Below, piece after piece: positions 27,948 through 36,220 of a stretch of DNA of 64,000 bases. The translations under genes were made by a program, and so were the position numbers. The stretch covers positions 70,396 to 134,395 of the forward strand of contig CAVOWP010000010.1 in NCBI GenBank assembly GCA_963700185.1, read 5' to 3'. How positions within the stretch are numbered: position 1 is the stretch's first letter; every line of letters starts with the position of its first letter. Under the pieces are notes generated by a model. It worked only from the letters and a program-made list of their open reading frames with translations. It was not told the origin of the DNA and searched no databases. This stretch comes from AP-15 sp963700185 (GTDB lineage Bacteria; Pseudomonadota; Alphaproteobacteria; ATCC43930; CGMCC-115725).

Positions 27948-28752
27948 CGCCGACTGCGAGCCTGCCGATGTACAACCTGCCGGAAATGCGGGCGGTCAAC
28001 GCGCGCTTCTGGGAGGCGCTGCGCGGGCTGCTGGTCGAGGCGGGGTTGCGCGATCTTCCCGAGAGCTTGAGCTTCGATCGCCGCCGGTGCCGGAGCGGAT
28101 CGGCCCCGAAGTTCTGTTCTCGCAGACCTGCGGCTATCCGCTGGAGACGATCTTCTCCGGGCAGGCCATCCGGCTCGGCACGCCGTGCTATGCGGTGCCG
28201 GGCTGCGACGGGCCGACCCATTGCGGGCTGTTCATCGTGCCGGCCGGGTCAACAGCGCGCGAATTGCGCGATCTGCGTGGCGGCGTATTCCTCTTCAACA
28301 GCCGCCATTCCAATTCGGGGATGAACCTGCCGCGGCGCGCCCTGGCAGACATCGCCGATGGCCGCCCCTTCTTCGCGAAGGTCATCGAAACCGGAAGTCA
28401 TCCCGGCAATCTCGATCGCATCGCGCGCGGCGAAGCCGATGCGACCGCGGTCGACAACGTCACCTACGCCTTCTGGTGTCACTATCGTCCCGAAGCCGCA
28501 CGGCAAGTCCGTGTCCTCGCGCGAACGCCGCCGAGCCCGGCGATCCCGTTCGTGACCTCGGCCGCAACGCCGTCGGCGACCGTGGCAATATTGCGCGACG
28601 CCTTGACCCGCTTGATCCGCGAACCGCACACTGCAGGAGCGCGCGCCGGTCTCACGATCACCGACATCGTGGATGTGCCCGCAGCCGCCTATCGCCGGCT
28701 GCTCGAATACGAGCGCGAAGCAGCAGAGCTCGGCTATCCTGAGCTCGCTTAA
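27944..28752 (+). pseudogene. PhnD/SsuA-like substrate-binding domain protein without signal peptide, frameshifted
   Basis: The N-terminus (ASLPMYNLPEMRAVNARFW) starts at GTG 27944, overlapping the Mo subunit stop. The frame changes near 28085, and the rest runs intact to 28752: LFSQTCGYPLETIFSGQ, SRHSNSGMNLPRRALADI, TGSHPGNLDRIARGEADATA. This is the PhnD-like periplasmic-binding-protein fold, but no export signal precedes it. A cytoplasmic ligand-binding or catalytic role is therefore possible. Such proteins recur next to transport and amidohydrolase genes; their job is unproven. Confidence 0.7.
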
Positions 28753-28766
28753 AATAGGAGGCATCA

Positions 28767-29267
28767 ATGCTCGAGGAGAAACTGCCGCTTGAGGAGAAAT
28801 TGATTGGCCGTGTCGCACGGTTTGCGGACCGTCGAGAGGACTGGTCGGTGTTCGGGTTCGAGACCGCCCGCGACCCGCGCTACGCCCGCGCGCAGCGCCG
28901 CTATCTCGGAGCCAGCGGCTCGGCAGATCCCAAGGATCTGCGCGGCGCGATCCCGGCGACGGCTTTCACGATGTCGATACAGACCATGCCTGCGGGAAAT
29001 CGCATCCCGATCCATTGCCACGAAACCGAGGAGGTCTTCTTCATTCTCGAAGGCGAATGCCTCGTGCGCTGCTGGGAGGGCGGGGAAAGCTGCGACATTC
29101 GGCTCGGCCGCTGGGATCTCGTTGCGCTGCCGCCGTTCCTGAACCACGAGGTCTTCAACGACGGTCCCGGCGATTGCCACGTCCAGACATTGCTCACCAA
29201 GCCGAAGCCATTGCGTCCGCAATATGCTGACCCAGAACTGCTGGAGCTGCAGGCGGCGCAGAGGTGA
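28767..29267 (+). CDS. Cupin-domain protein
   Basis: A 166-aa protein with AGGAGG ahead of ATG 28767. The cupin metal motif is intact: HCHETEEVFFILEGE, then GRWDLVALPPFLNHEVFNDG. It probably binds a divalent metal and acts on or senses a pathway intermediate. It follows the Mo-hydroxylase/PhnD-like genes by 14 bp and is probably in the same operon. Confidence 0.75.
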   Translation: MLEEKLPLEEKLIGRVARFADRREDWSVFGFETARDPRYARAQRRYLGASGSADPKDLRGAIPATAFTMSIQTMPAGNRIPIHCHETEEVFFILEGECLVRCWEGGESCDIRLGRWDLVALPPFLNHEVFNDGPGDCHVQTLLTKPKPLRPQYADPELLELQAAQR

Positions 29268-29346
29268 GGCTTGCAGAAAGCTGATACCGGTTGCGAGTGC
29301 TGTCGTGGCGGGGGCGGTGCGTTAAGCAGGTAGATGCGGATCCGGC

Positions 29347-29361
29347 TGGCACGAATGGTGC
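29347..29361 (+). promoter_or_regulatory. Putative sigma-54 promoter upstream of the monooxygenase genes
   Basis: TGGCACGAATGGTGC has TGGCACG and GC at the correct -12 distance; the first T of TTGC is G. It lies 48 bp before the start at 29409, in a non-coding gap after the cupin gene. Confidence 0.55.
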
Positions 29362-29408
29362 GTGGAACTCGGTGACGTCTTCTCGAATTTCGCGAGGGAG
29401 CGGCCGGG

Positions 29409-29534
29409 ATGAACCGCATTGCCGTCGCCGAGATTACTTCCGAGGCATTTGCTCCCTTTGGTGAGGTTGGCGCGCCACTCGCCGGCCGCCAGACGGTCTG
29501 GCGGGAGGACCTGCCGGCGGGGTTTGCGGCATGA
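29409..29534 (+). pseudogene. Ureidoglycolate lyase (AllA)-like N-terminal stub
   Basis: A 41-codon frame with a GAGGGAG ribosome-binding site. It begins with AVAEITSEAFAPFGEVG, which resembles the N-terminus of AllA-type ureidoglycolate lyases (xxLTAEAFAPFGDV). It ends at TGA 29532-29534, overlapping the monooxygenase ATG at 29531. Full-length AllA is about 160 aa, so this is either a truncated relic or a leader peptide that couples translation to the monooxygenase. Confidence 0.5.
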
Positions 29535-30709
29535 AGCGCGCTGTCGAGATTGCCGGCGGCGGCATTGCGGGGCTGACGACAGGTCTTGCCTTTGCGCAGA
29601 AGGGCTGGCGGGTTCGCATCCATGAGCAGGACAGCGCACTGCGAATTTTGGGCGCGGGGCTCTACATCTGGGAAAACGGGCTGCGAGTGCTCGACGCATT
29701 GGGCGTGCTGCCTCAAGTGACCGCCGGCGTCATCCCAGCCTCGCGCCATGAAAAGCACAACCACAACGGCAGAGCATTCGCCTGCAACCGTGTCGGCCGG
29801 GATTTTCGCTTGTGCGTGCCGTTGCGCGAAACCCTGTTGACGGCGCTCCATGAGGCCTTCATCGCCACTGGCGGCGAGGTTGTGTTCAATTCGCGCGCGG
29901 TGGCGGGGGATGCGGATGGGTGGCTGCACTTCGAGGACGGAAGCTCGCGGCACGCCGACCTGGTTGTTGCCGCCGACGGCGTCAACTCGCCGGTCCGCGA
30001 CAGCCTCGGTCTACTGAAATGGCGGCGTCCAGCAAACCAATTCGGTTACCGGGCGATGATTCGGCGCAAGCCGAATGAGCTCGAAACAGCGGTCGGGCAA
30101 ACCCATTGCGAGAACTGGAATGGCTCGCGCCGGCTGGCCTACGCGCCATGCACCGCCGAACTCGCTTACGTGCAATTGATTTCACTGGCGGGAGACAGTT
30201 CGGGAAATGCCGTGCCGATCGATCGCGGCTTCTGGCGATCGCTGTTCCCTCATCTAGATTGGATCATCGACCGTATCCCCGACGATGGGCGCGGCGACTG
30301 GTTTGAGACTATCCGGCTCGAGGGTTGGTCGAGCGGCCGGGTGGCGATCGTCGGGGACGCGGCCAGCGCGCAACCGCCCTTTCTCGGCCAAGGCGGCGGA
30401 TGCTCGATGATGTCGGGCTTCGTGCTGGCTCACATGATCGATCGCGAAAGCGACGTGCTCGACGGCATCTCGGCCTGGGAGATGCAAGAACGCCCATTCA
30501 CCGAATGGGTCCAGCGGATCGCTTATTGGTATGGGCAATTGGCCTTTCTGCCGGCACGCGCACGCACCGCCGTCTTCAAAGCCCTCACTGTGAGCGAATG
30601 GGCGAACCGTCAAACATTGCTTGCGGCGGCTTGCCGGGATGTGACCGGGTCACGGCGGCTTTCGCACAGCCCGGCGTCGAACGCACCCATCTATCCTCTG
30701 ATCCACTGA
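29531..30709 (+). CDS. FAD-dependent aromatic-ring monooxygenase (salicylate hydroxylase/HpxO-like)
   Basis: A 392-aa class A flavoprotein monooxygenase with the Rossmann motif GGGIAGL at 9-15, an NAD(P)H/FAD DG motif in VVAADGVNSPVRDSL and the FAD-ribityl GD motif in VAIVGDAASAQPP. Family members hydroxylate activated rings using NAD(P)H and O2; HpxO hydroxylates urate. Placed just before a ring-opening amidohydrolase, it may prepare a heterocycle for hydrolysis. The exact substrate cannot be inferred. Confidence 0.8.
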   Translation: MKRAVEIAGGGIAGLTTGLAFAQKGWRVRIHEQDSALRILGAGLYIWENGLRVLDALGVLPQVTAGVIPASRHEKHNHNGRAFACNRVGRDFRLCVPLRETLLTALHEAFIATGGEVVFNSRAVAGDADGWLHFEDGSSRHADLVVAADGVNSPVRDSLGLLKWRRPANQFGYRAMIRRKPNELETAVGQTHCENWNGSRRLAYAPCTAELAYVQLISLAGDSSGNAVPIDRGFWRSLFPHLDWIIDRIPDDGRGDWFETIRLEGWSSGRVAIVGDAASAQPPFLGQGGGCSMMSGFVLAHMIDRESDVLDGISAWEMQERPFTEWVQRIAYWYGQLAFLPARARTAVFKALTVSEWANRQTLLAAACRDVTGSRRLSHSPASNAPIYPLIH

Positions 30710-30756
30710 CGCCGGTGCGAAAACCGCGGCGATGGTGCGCGTGAGGCGACCGGTAG

Positions 30757-31863
30757 ATGGAATGCCTCGTTCACCGCGTGCCAATGCGCGATCCGGGCGA
30801 CGCCTCGGCAGTTCTGCGGCTGATCGACGACGGGCTGATTGCGCCGCATGAAATCGTCGCGATCCTCGGGAAGACCGAGGGCAATGGTTGCGTCAACGAT
30901 TTCACGCGCGGCTATGCGACGATGGCCCTCTCTGTCGCGCTCGCGAAGCCCCTCGACATCGCCGCCGAGGAAGTGCCATCGCGCGTCGCGATCGTGATGT
31001 CCGGCGGCACAGAGGGCGGGTTGTCGCCGCATTTTCTTGTGTTTGCCGTTCGCGACCGGGGAACGGTGCTCAGCGGCGGCAAATCCCTCGCAATCGGCAC
31101 AGCCTCCACCCCAGTGCTCTTGCCCGAGCAGATCGGCCGCGTGCCGCAAGTGGAGTTGACGGCGGCCGCGGTGCGTGAGGCGATGCGGCGCGCGGCAATC
31201 GCCGATGATGCCGACGTCCATTGGGTGCAGATCAAATGTCCGCTGCTGACCAGTGAGCGCATGGCCGAGGCCGCATCACGCGGTACGACCACGGCGACCG
31301 ACAATACCTACGCCTCGATGGGCTTGTCGCGCGGGGCCTCGGCGCTCGGAGCTGCGCTCGCCCTCGGCGAAGTCGACCCCGCTGCGCTCGATGACCAGGC
31401 GATTGGGCGCAACCTTGGCCTGTGGTCGCCGCGCGCCAGCGCCTCGGCCGGTGTGGAACTCTTGCACAGCGAGATCATCGTCCTCGGCAACAGCGCCGCG
31501 TGGTCGGGCGACAATGTCATCGCCCACGGGGTAATGCGGGACGCGATCGATCTGCCCAGTGTAATCGGCGTGCTGAGTAAGTTCGATTTTAAGATCGCGG
31601 GCCAGCTGGACGAAGCGGCGGCCTCGGGCATCCTGGCCGTGCTCGCCAAGGCCGAGGCGTCGCACAGCGGGACAATCCGTGGGGCGCGTCACGTGATGTG
31701 GGACGATAGCGACATACAGGCGAGCCGCCATGCACGCGCTCTCGTCGGGGGTGTGCTCGCCGGAATCATCGGCCGCACCGACTTGTTCGTCTCGGGCGGC
31801 GCCGAGCACCAGGGACCCGACGGCGGCGGACCGATCGCGGTGATCGCCCGCCGTACTTCTTGA
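30757..31863 (+). CDS. Cyanuric acid amidohydrolase / barbiturase family ring-opening hydrolase
   Basis: A 368-aa AtzD/TrzD/barbiturase-family enzyme. The three Lys-Ser pairs expected from the three-fold fold are recognisable: K39 (ILGKTEGNGC) with S82 (MSGGTEGG), K160 (QIKCPLLT) with S228/S230 (RASASAG), and K298 (LAKAEAS) with S346 (FVSGGAEHQGPDGGGP). It hydrolyses one amide bond of a cyclic ureide: cyanuric acid to carboxybiuret, or barbiturate to ureidomalonate. Together with a Mo hydroxylase it resembles oxidative pyrimidine catabolism (uracil to barbiturate to ureidomalonate), but sequence alone does not separate the two activities. Confidence 0.85.
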   Translation: MECLVHRVPMRDPGDASAVLRLIDDGLIAPHEIVAILGKTEGNGCVNDFTRGYATMALSVALAKPLDIAAEEVPSRVAIVMSGGTEGGLSPHFLVFAVRDRGTVLSGGKSLAIGTASTPVLLPEQIGRVPQVELTAAAVREAMRRAAIADDADVHWVQIKCPLLTSERMAEAASRGTTTATDNTYASMGLSRGASALGAALALGEVDPAALDDQAIGRNLGLWSPRASASAGVELLHSEIIVLGNSAAWSGDNVIAHGVMRDAIDLPSVIGVLSKFDFKIAGQLDEAAASGILAVLAKAEASHSGTIRGARHVMWDDSDIQASRHARALVGGVLAGIIGRTDLFVSGGAEHQGPDGGGPIAVIARRTS

Positions 31864-31874
31864 AAGCGGCTCAC

Positions 31875-31889
31875 TGGCCTGACAATTGC
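31875..31889 (+). promoter_or_regulatory. Possible sigma-54 promoter upstream of the Pot-type importer
   Basis: TGGCCTGACAATTGC matches TGGC-N7-TTGC with correct 12-bp GG-GC spacing. The predicted transcription start would fall within a few bases of the ATPase start at 31906, leaving almost no leader, so this site is weaker than the others. Confidence 0.4.
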
Positions 31890-31905
31890 TTGCGGCTGAC
31901 CGGTG

Positions 31906-33021
31906 ATGACAGCGTCGTCCGAAGTTCGGCTGATCGAGCTGACCAAGACCTTCGGCCGCACCGTAGCGGTCGACGCGATTTCGGCCGAGATCCCCGGCGG
32001 CAGCTATTGCTGCCTGCTCGGTCCGTCCGGTTGCGGCAAGACGACGACGTTGCGCATGATCGCCGGGCACGAGGCTCCGACCAGCGGCGAGGTCACCGTC
32101 GGCGGGGCGCGCGTTACCAACCTGCCGCCGGCACGCCGGCGGACCGCGATGATGTTTCAGAGCTACGCGCTCTTTCCGCATCTCGACTGCGTCGACAACG
32201 TCGCATTCAGCTTGCGCATGCGCGGTGTGCCGAAATCCGAACGCCGCGCGAAGGCGCGTGAGATGCTGCGCCTTGTGGAAATGGAGACCCAGGCCGAGCG
32301 GCTCCCGTCCCAGCTCTCCGGGGGTCAGCAGCAGCGCGTGGCGCTGGCACGCGCGCTCGTTACCAATCCCAGCGTGCTGCTGCTCGACGAGCCGCTGTCC
32401 GCGCTCGACCCGTTCTTGCGCGTGCGCATGCGCGAGGAGTTGAAGCGCTTCCAACGTCAGTTCGGCATCAGCTTCGTGCACGTGACCCACAGCCAGGACG
32501 AGGCGCTGGCCCTCGCCGATCTGGTTATAGTCATGAATGAAGGCCGCATCGAGCAGGCGGCGGCGGCGCGCACCGTATTCGACTGGCCCGGGACCGCGTT
32601 CGTCGCGCGCTTCATCGGCGGTCACAACGTCCTGCGCTGCACCGTCGAGGCTGCAGATGCGAAAGGCGCCCGTCTTCGCGGCCCGGGCGGGATCGCAATC
32701 GTGACATCGCGGCCCGGTTTGGAGGCGGGCAGCGTCGTTCACGTCGCGATCCGCAGCGATCGAATGCACATAAAACGGGCAGGTCAGCGTCTGAAAGCTG
32801 TCGGCTCGGGCAACAGCTTGGTGTTCTCGCGCGAGGCGCTGGATTCGCGGGTCGCCGCGGTCGAGTACCAAGGCGCTGTCGTCAAGCTGCGCCTCGAAGC
32901 GGGTTGGGGCGACGAGCTGACGGTGACGCTCGCCGACCAATCTTTCTACACGGCGCCGCTTGCGGAGGGCGACGTGGTGGCAGTCGACTGGGACGACGCC
33001 GAAGCGCATGTCGTGAGCTGA
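31906..33021 (+). CDS. Spermidine/putrescine-type ABC transporter ATPase (PotA-like)
   Basis: Walker A GPSGCGKTT, Q-loop MFQSYALFPHLD, signature LSGGQQQRV, Walker B VLLLDEPLSALD, then a TOBE-type C-terminal domain from residue ~235. GTG 31903 immediately before the ATG is an alternative start. It heads a four-gene importer (ATPase, binding protein, two permeases). The ligand is unknown; Pot-type systems also import other cationic or zwitterionic compounds. Confidence 0.85.
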   Translation: MTASSEVRLIELTKTFGRTVAVDAISAEIPGGSYCCLLGPSGCGKTTTLRMIAGHEAPTSGEVTVGGARVTNLPPARRRTAMMFQSYALFPHLDCVDNVAFSLRMRGVPKSERRAKAREMLRLVEMETQAERLPSQLSGGQQQRVALARALVTNPSVLLLDEPLSALDPFLRVRMREELKRFQRQFGISFVHVTHSQDEALALADLVIVMNEGRIEQAAAARTVFDWPGTAFVARFIGGHNVLRCTVEAADAKGARLRGPGGIAIVTSRPGLEAGSVVHVAIRSDRMHIKRAGQRLKAVGSGNSLVFSREALDSRVAAVEYQGAVVKLRLEAGWGDELTVTLADQSFYTAPLAEGDVVAVDWDDAEAHVVS

Positions 33022-33042
33022 ACGAGACCAGGGAGGAGAGTA

Positions 33043-34323
33043 ATGCGGCAGAGTGTGGAAATATCCCGGCGCAGGGTTCTCAGGGGCACCGCCGCAACAG
33101 CGGGGCTGGCGCTCGGAGCCGGTGCATTCACCGGCTCCCCGTACGTCCGCGCCGCCGAGCCCGTAACGCTGCGAATTGCCGGCACCGGCGTTAATCAGTT
33201 CAAGGAGCTCGCCGACAAGTGCAAGGCCGATCTCGGCTTCACTGTTCAATACACCTCGCTGGTCTCGGATGACGTCGTTAAACGAGCGGTCACCCAGCCG
33301 AGCTCATTCGATCTCTTGGATTCGGAATATTGGATGCTGAAGAAGATCGTGCCGTCGGGCAATCTGCGCGGAATCGACGTTACTAAAATCAAGTACTACG
33401 ACAATATTGTGCCGATCTTCACCAAGGGAGAGTTGCCTAACGGCAAGAAGGTCGCGATGGAGGGCATCGCACCGATCAAGGTCGCCTATCTGACTGCGGA
33501 GAAGTCCGAGAAATTCGCCACGCAACCATCGCAATGGATGACGGTAATCCCGACTGTCTACAACGCCGACACTTTGGGCATCCGTCCCGATCTGATCAAG
33601 CGCCCTATCGAGTCGTGGGGGGAGCTGCTCAACCCCGAATTCAAGGGCAAGTCGGCAATCCTGAACATCCCGTCGATCGGCATCATGGATGCGGCGATGG
33701 TGTGCGAGGCCAAGGGTCTCGTCAGTTACGGCGACAAAGGCAACATGACCACCCAGGAGATCGACAAGACGATCGCGGTCATGATCGAGGCCAAGAACGC
33801 GGGGCAGTTCCGGGCGTTCTGGAAGGAGTTCAACGAAAGCGTCAACCTGATGGCCTCGGGTGAGGTGGTAATCCAATCGATGTGGTCGCCGGCGGTGACC
33901 AAGGTGCGGCAGATGGGCGTCGCCTGCATCTACCAGCCATTGAAGGAGGGCTATCGCGCCTGGGCTGCCGGGCTCGGCGTGCCGACCCATCTGCAGGGCC
34001 CGACGCTCGATGCCGCCTATGAATTCATCAACTGGTATTTGTCCGGCTGGGCTGGCGCCTTTCTCAACCGCCAAGGCTATTACACGGCCGTGCTCGACAC
34101 TGCGAGGAAGCAGATGAGCGCGGACGAGTGGGATTTCTGGATGGAAGGCAAGCCGGCCAAAGGCGACATCCTCAGCCCGACCGGCGAAAAGATCGAAAGC
34201 GCCGGCGCAGTGCGCGACGGCGGCTCGTTCTGGGACCGCATGGGCCGGGTCAGCGTGTGGAACACGGTCATGGACGAGGACCGCTATATGGTCCGCAAAT
34301 GGAACGAGTTTATCGCGGCGTGA
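33043..34323 (+). CDS. Pot-type extracellular solute-binding protein (Tat-exported)
   Basis: A 426-aa binding protein with Tat signal (SRRRVLRGTAATAGLALG) and GGGAGGAGAG before the ATG. The body follows PotD/SBP_bac_8 proteins (DLLDSEYWMLKKIV, VYNADTLGIRPDLI, ESWGELLNPEFKGKSAI). It captures the substrate for the permease pair downstream. Confidence 0.85.
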   Translation: MRQSVEISRRRVLRGTAATAGLALGAGAFTGSPYVRAAEPVTLRIAGTGVNQFKELADKCKADLGFTVQYTSLVSDDVVKRAVTQPSSFDLLDSEYWMLKKIVPSGNLRGIDVTKIKYYDNIVPIFTKGELPNGKKVAMEGIAPIKVAYLTAEKSEKFATQPSQWMTVIPTVYNADTLGIRPDLIKRPIESWGELLNPEFKGKSAILNIPSIGIMDAAMVCEAKGLVSYGDKGNMTTQEIDKTIAVMIEAKNAGQFRAFWKEFNESVNLMASGEVVIQSMWSPAVTKVRQMGVACIYQPLKEGYRAWAAGLGVPTHLQGPTLDAAYEFINWYLSGWAGAFLNRQGYYTAVLDTARKQMSADEWDFWMEGKPAKGDILSPTGEKIESAGAVRDGGSFWDRMGRVSVWNTVMDEDRYMVRKWNEFIAA

Positions 34324-34357
34324 CGATCCCAGTGTGCCTGTCAGTTTCCAAATTTCC

Positions 34358-35368
34358 ATGAAATCAAACCATTACTCCACTTCTATTCGTCGTTTCCGGG
34401 AAAGCGGGAGTCCAGAGGCAGCAGTGTCCCCGAAAGTCGTTCTGGGCCCCCGCCTTCGCGGGGGTGACGGTAAAACTCCGAAACTCATCCGTTCATTTGA
34501 AGCGGCAGTAGCGCGCCGCAAATTACCGATCGTGGCCTACCTGCAGGCACTGCCGCTCGCGGTAGTGTTCCTGCTGTTTTTCGTCGCGCCGATCGCATTG
34601 GTCGTCGTAGTCAGCTTTTTCGGCTATGAAACCTATCGGATCCTGATCCCCGGCTTTACTCTGGAAAATTACCGGGAGGTCTTTTCGGAAGCGGTTACCT
34701 ACCGCACCTACCTGATCACGATGAAATTCTGCGTCATCGTATGGGTGATTACGTCTGTGCTCGGTTTCTTCATCGCCTATTTCCTTGCTTTTCAGGTGCG
34801 CAGCAGAATTTCGCAGACAGTGCTCCTGCTCATCTGCTCGGTACCGTTCTGGACCTCTATCGTAATTCGCATGATCGCCTGGATCCCGCTCCTCGGCCGC
34901 AATGGTCTCGTCAACCGGTCGCTGTTGGGGATCGGCGCCGTCGACGGGCCGCAGGAATGGCTGCTCTACTCCGAGTTCGCCGTTATTCTGGGCTACGTCC
35001 ATCTCTACACGCTGATGATGATCGTGCCGATCTTTAATTCGATGATGCGGATCGAACGCTCGCTGATCGAGGCAGCCACTGACGCGGGCGCCAGTACGTT
35101 GCAGGTTCTGTGGACGGTCATTCTGCCGCTGTCGAAAACCGGGATTGCCATCGGCTCGATATTCGTCATCGCCATGGTGATGGGAGACTTTGTTACAGTA
35201 GACGTGCTCGGCGGTGGGCAGGTTGCCTCGGTAGGGAAGCAGATCGCCACCCAGCTCTCCTATCTCCAATTCCCTCCGGCTGCCGCTAATGCGATGGTTC
35301 TGTTGCTGGCCGTCGTCGCGATGATTTCCTTTTTGGTGCGTGTCGTCGACATCCGCAAGGAGCTGTGA
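34358..35368 (+). CDS. Pot-type ABC permease 1 (PotB-like), start uncertain
   Basis: The body (LQALPLAVVFLLFFVAPIAL ... ATDAGASTLQVLWTVILPLS) is a six-helix binding-protein-dependent permease. The start is unclear. A REP-like element at 34391-34469 lies in frame within the 5' end, and the only start codons downstream of it give GTG 34532, right at the first membrane helix. ATG 34358, GTG 34334 and GTG 34424 are alternatives that would give the protein a REP-derived N-terminal extension. Confidence 0.75.
   Translation: MKSNHYSTSIRRFRESGSPEAAVSPKVVLGPRLRGGDGKTPKLIRSFEAAVARRKLPIVAYLQALPLAVVFLLFFVAPIALVVVVSFFGYETYRILIPGFTLENYREVFSEAVTYRTYLITMKFCVIVWVITSVLGFFIAYFLAFQVRSRISQTVLLLICSVPFWTSIVIRMIAWIPLLGRNGLVNRSLLGIGAVDGPQEWLLYSEFAVILGYVHLYTLMMIVPIFNSMMRIERSLIEAATDAGASTLQVLWTVILPLSKTGIAIGSIFVIAMVMGDFVTVDVLGGGQVASVGKQIATQLSYLQFPPAAANAMVLLLAVVAMISFLVRVVDIRKEL
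34391..34469. repeat. REP-like palindromic element inside a permease reading frame
   Basis: The left arm CGTTTCCGGGAAAGCGGGAG with TCCAGA pairs with the right arm TCTGGGCCCCCGCC and TTCGCGGGGGTGACG. This is the familiar bacterial intergenic palindrome of the form GTCACCCCCGCGAAGGCGGG...CCAGA. It is in frame with the permease gene. Confidence 0.75.
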
Positions 35369-35370
35369 GG

Positions 35371-36213
35371 ATGCATTTCGCCGCACGTCCGCCAATGTTT
35401 TACGGGCTCGCGGTGCTGTTCGGGCTTTTTGTCGTGTTTCTCTACGGGCCGATCGCGACGGTCGTAGTGCTCGCTTTCCAGGGGCCCGAAGGCGGCCTCG
35501 TCTTCCCGATGAACGGTGTTTCACTGCATTGGTTCGGCGAGTTGTTTCGTCCCCAATCGATCGGCGACATCTGGGGCTCGTTCGATCGTTCCATTAGTCT
35601 CGGCGCAATCGTGATGTCCGTGACCGTGGTGTTCTCCTTTCTCGCGGGCCTCGCCTTCCGCCAGCATTTCCCTGGAGCCACTACCTTGTTTTACGTTGTC
35701 ATCGCCAGCCTGGTGATGCCGTCGGTCGTGGTCAGCCTCGGCATCGGCGCGATGTTCGAAATGCTCGGGATCGAGCGGGCCTGGTACAGCTCGGCGCTCG
35801 GCGCCCATCTCACCTGGACCTTGCCGTTTGGCCTCCTAATCATGTTGGCGGTGTTCAACCGCTTCAACCCCGCCTACGAGGAGGCGGCCCGCGATTTGGG
35901 CGCCGGAGGCTGGCAGACGGTCCGCTATGTCATTGTGCCGATCATTGCTCCGAGCCTGGTCGGCGTCGCGCTGTTTGGTTTCACCCTGTCCTATGACGAG
36001 ATCGCCCGAACCTCGCAGTCGGCCGGTGCGCTGAACACCTTGCCGCTCGAACTCGAAGCGATGCAGACCAATGCCACCACTCCGGTCATCTACGCCTTGG
36101 GAGCGATGACCACCGGTCTGTCCCTCCTCGTCATTGGTGCATGTCTGCTGGGGGTCATTGCAGTGCGCCGGCGCCGCGCAAAATTTGGGACGGACGCCGG
36201 CAAGGCAGTGTGA
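35371..36213 (+). CDS. Pot-type ABC permease 2 (PotC-like)
   Basis: A 280-aa permease with about six membrane helices and the EAA loop EEAARDLGAGGWQTVRYVIV. ATG 35371 sits two bases after the stop of permease 1, with GGAG upstream. It completes the Pot-type importer and ends 7 bp before the hydantoinase gene, so the degradative genes are probably co-transcribed with the transporter. Confidence 0.85.
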   Translation: MHFAARPPMFYGLAVLFGLFVVFLYGPIATVVVLAFQGPEGGLVFPMNGVSLHWFGELFRPQSIGDIWGSFDRSISLGAIVMSVTVVFSFLAGLAFRQHFPGATTLFYVVIASLVMPSVVVSLGIGAMFEMLGIERAWYSSALGAHLTWTLPFGLLIMLAVFNRFNPAYEEAARDLGAGGWQTVRYVIVPIIAPSLVGVALFGFTLSYDEIARTSQSAGALNTLPLELEAMQTNATTPVIYALGAMTTGLSLLVIGACLLGVIAVRRRRAKFGTDAGKAV

Positions 36214-36220
36214 GGCGCTG

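Noticed and set aside
31276..33249. 657-codon open frame on the minus strand
   Set aside because: It is the antisense shadow of the barbiturase-family and PotA genes, rich in H/R/Q with no domains. High GC makes such long antisense frames common here.
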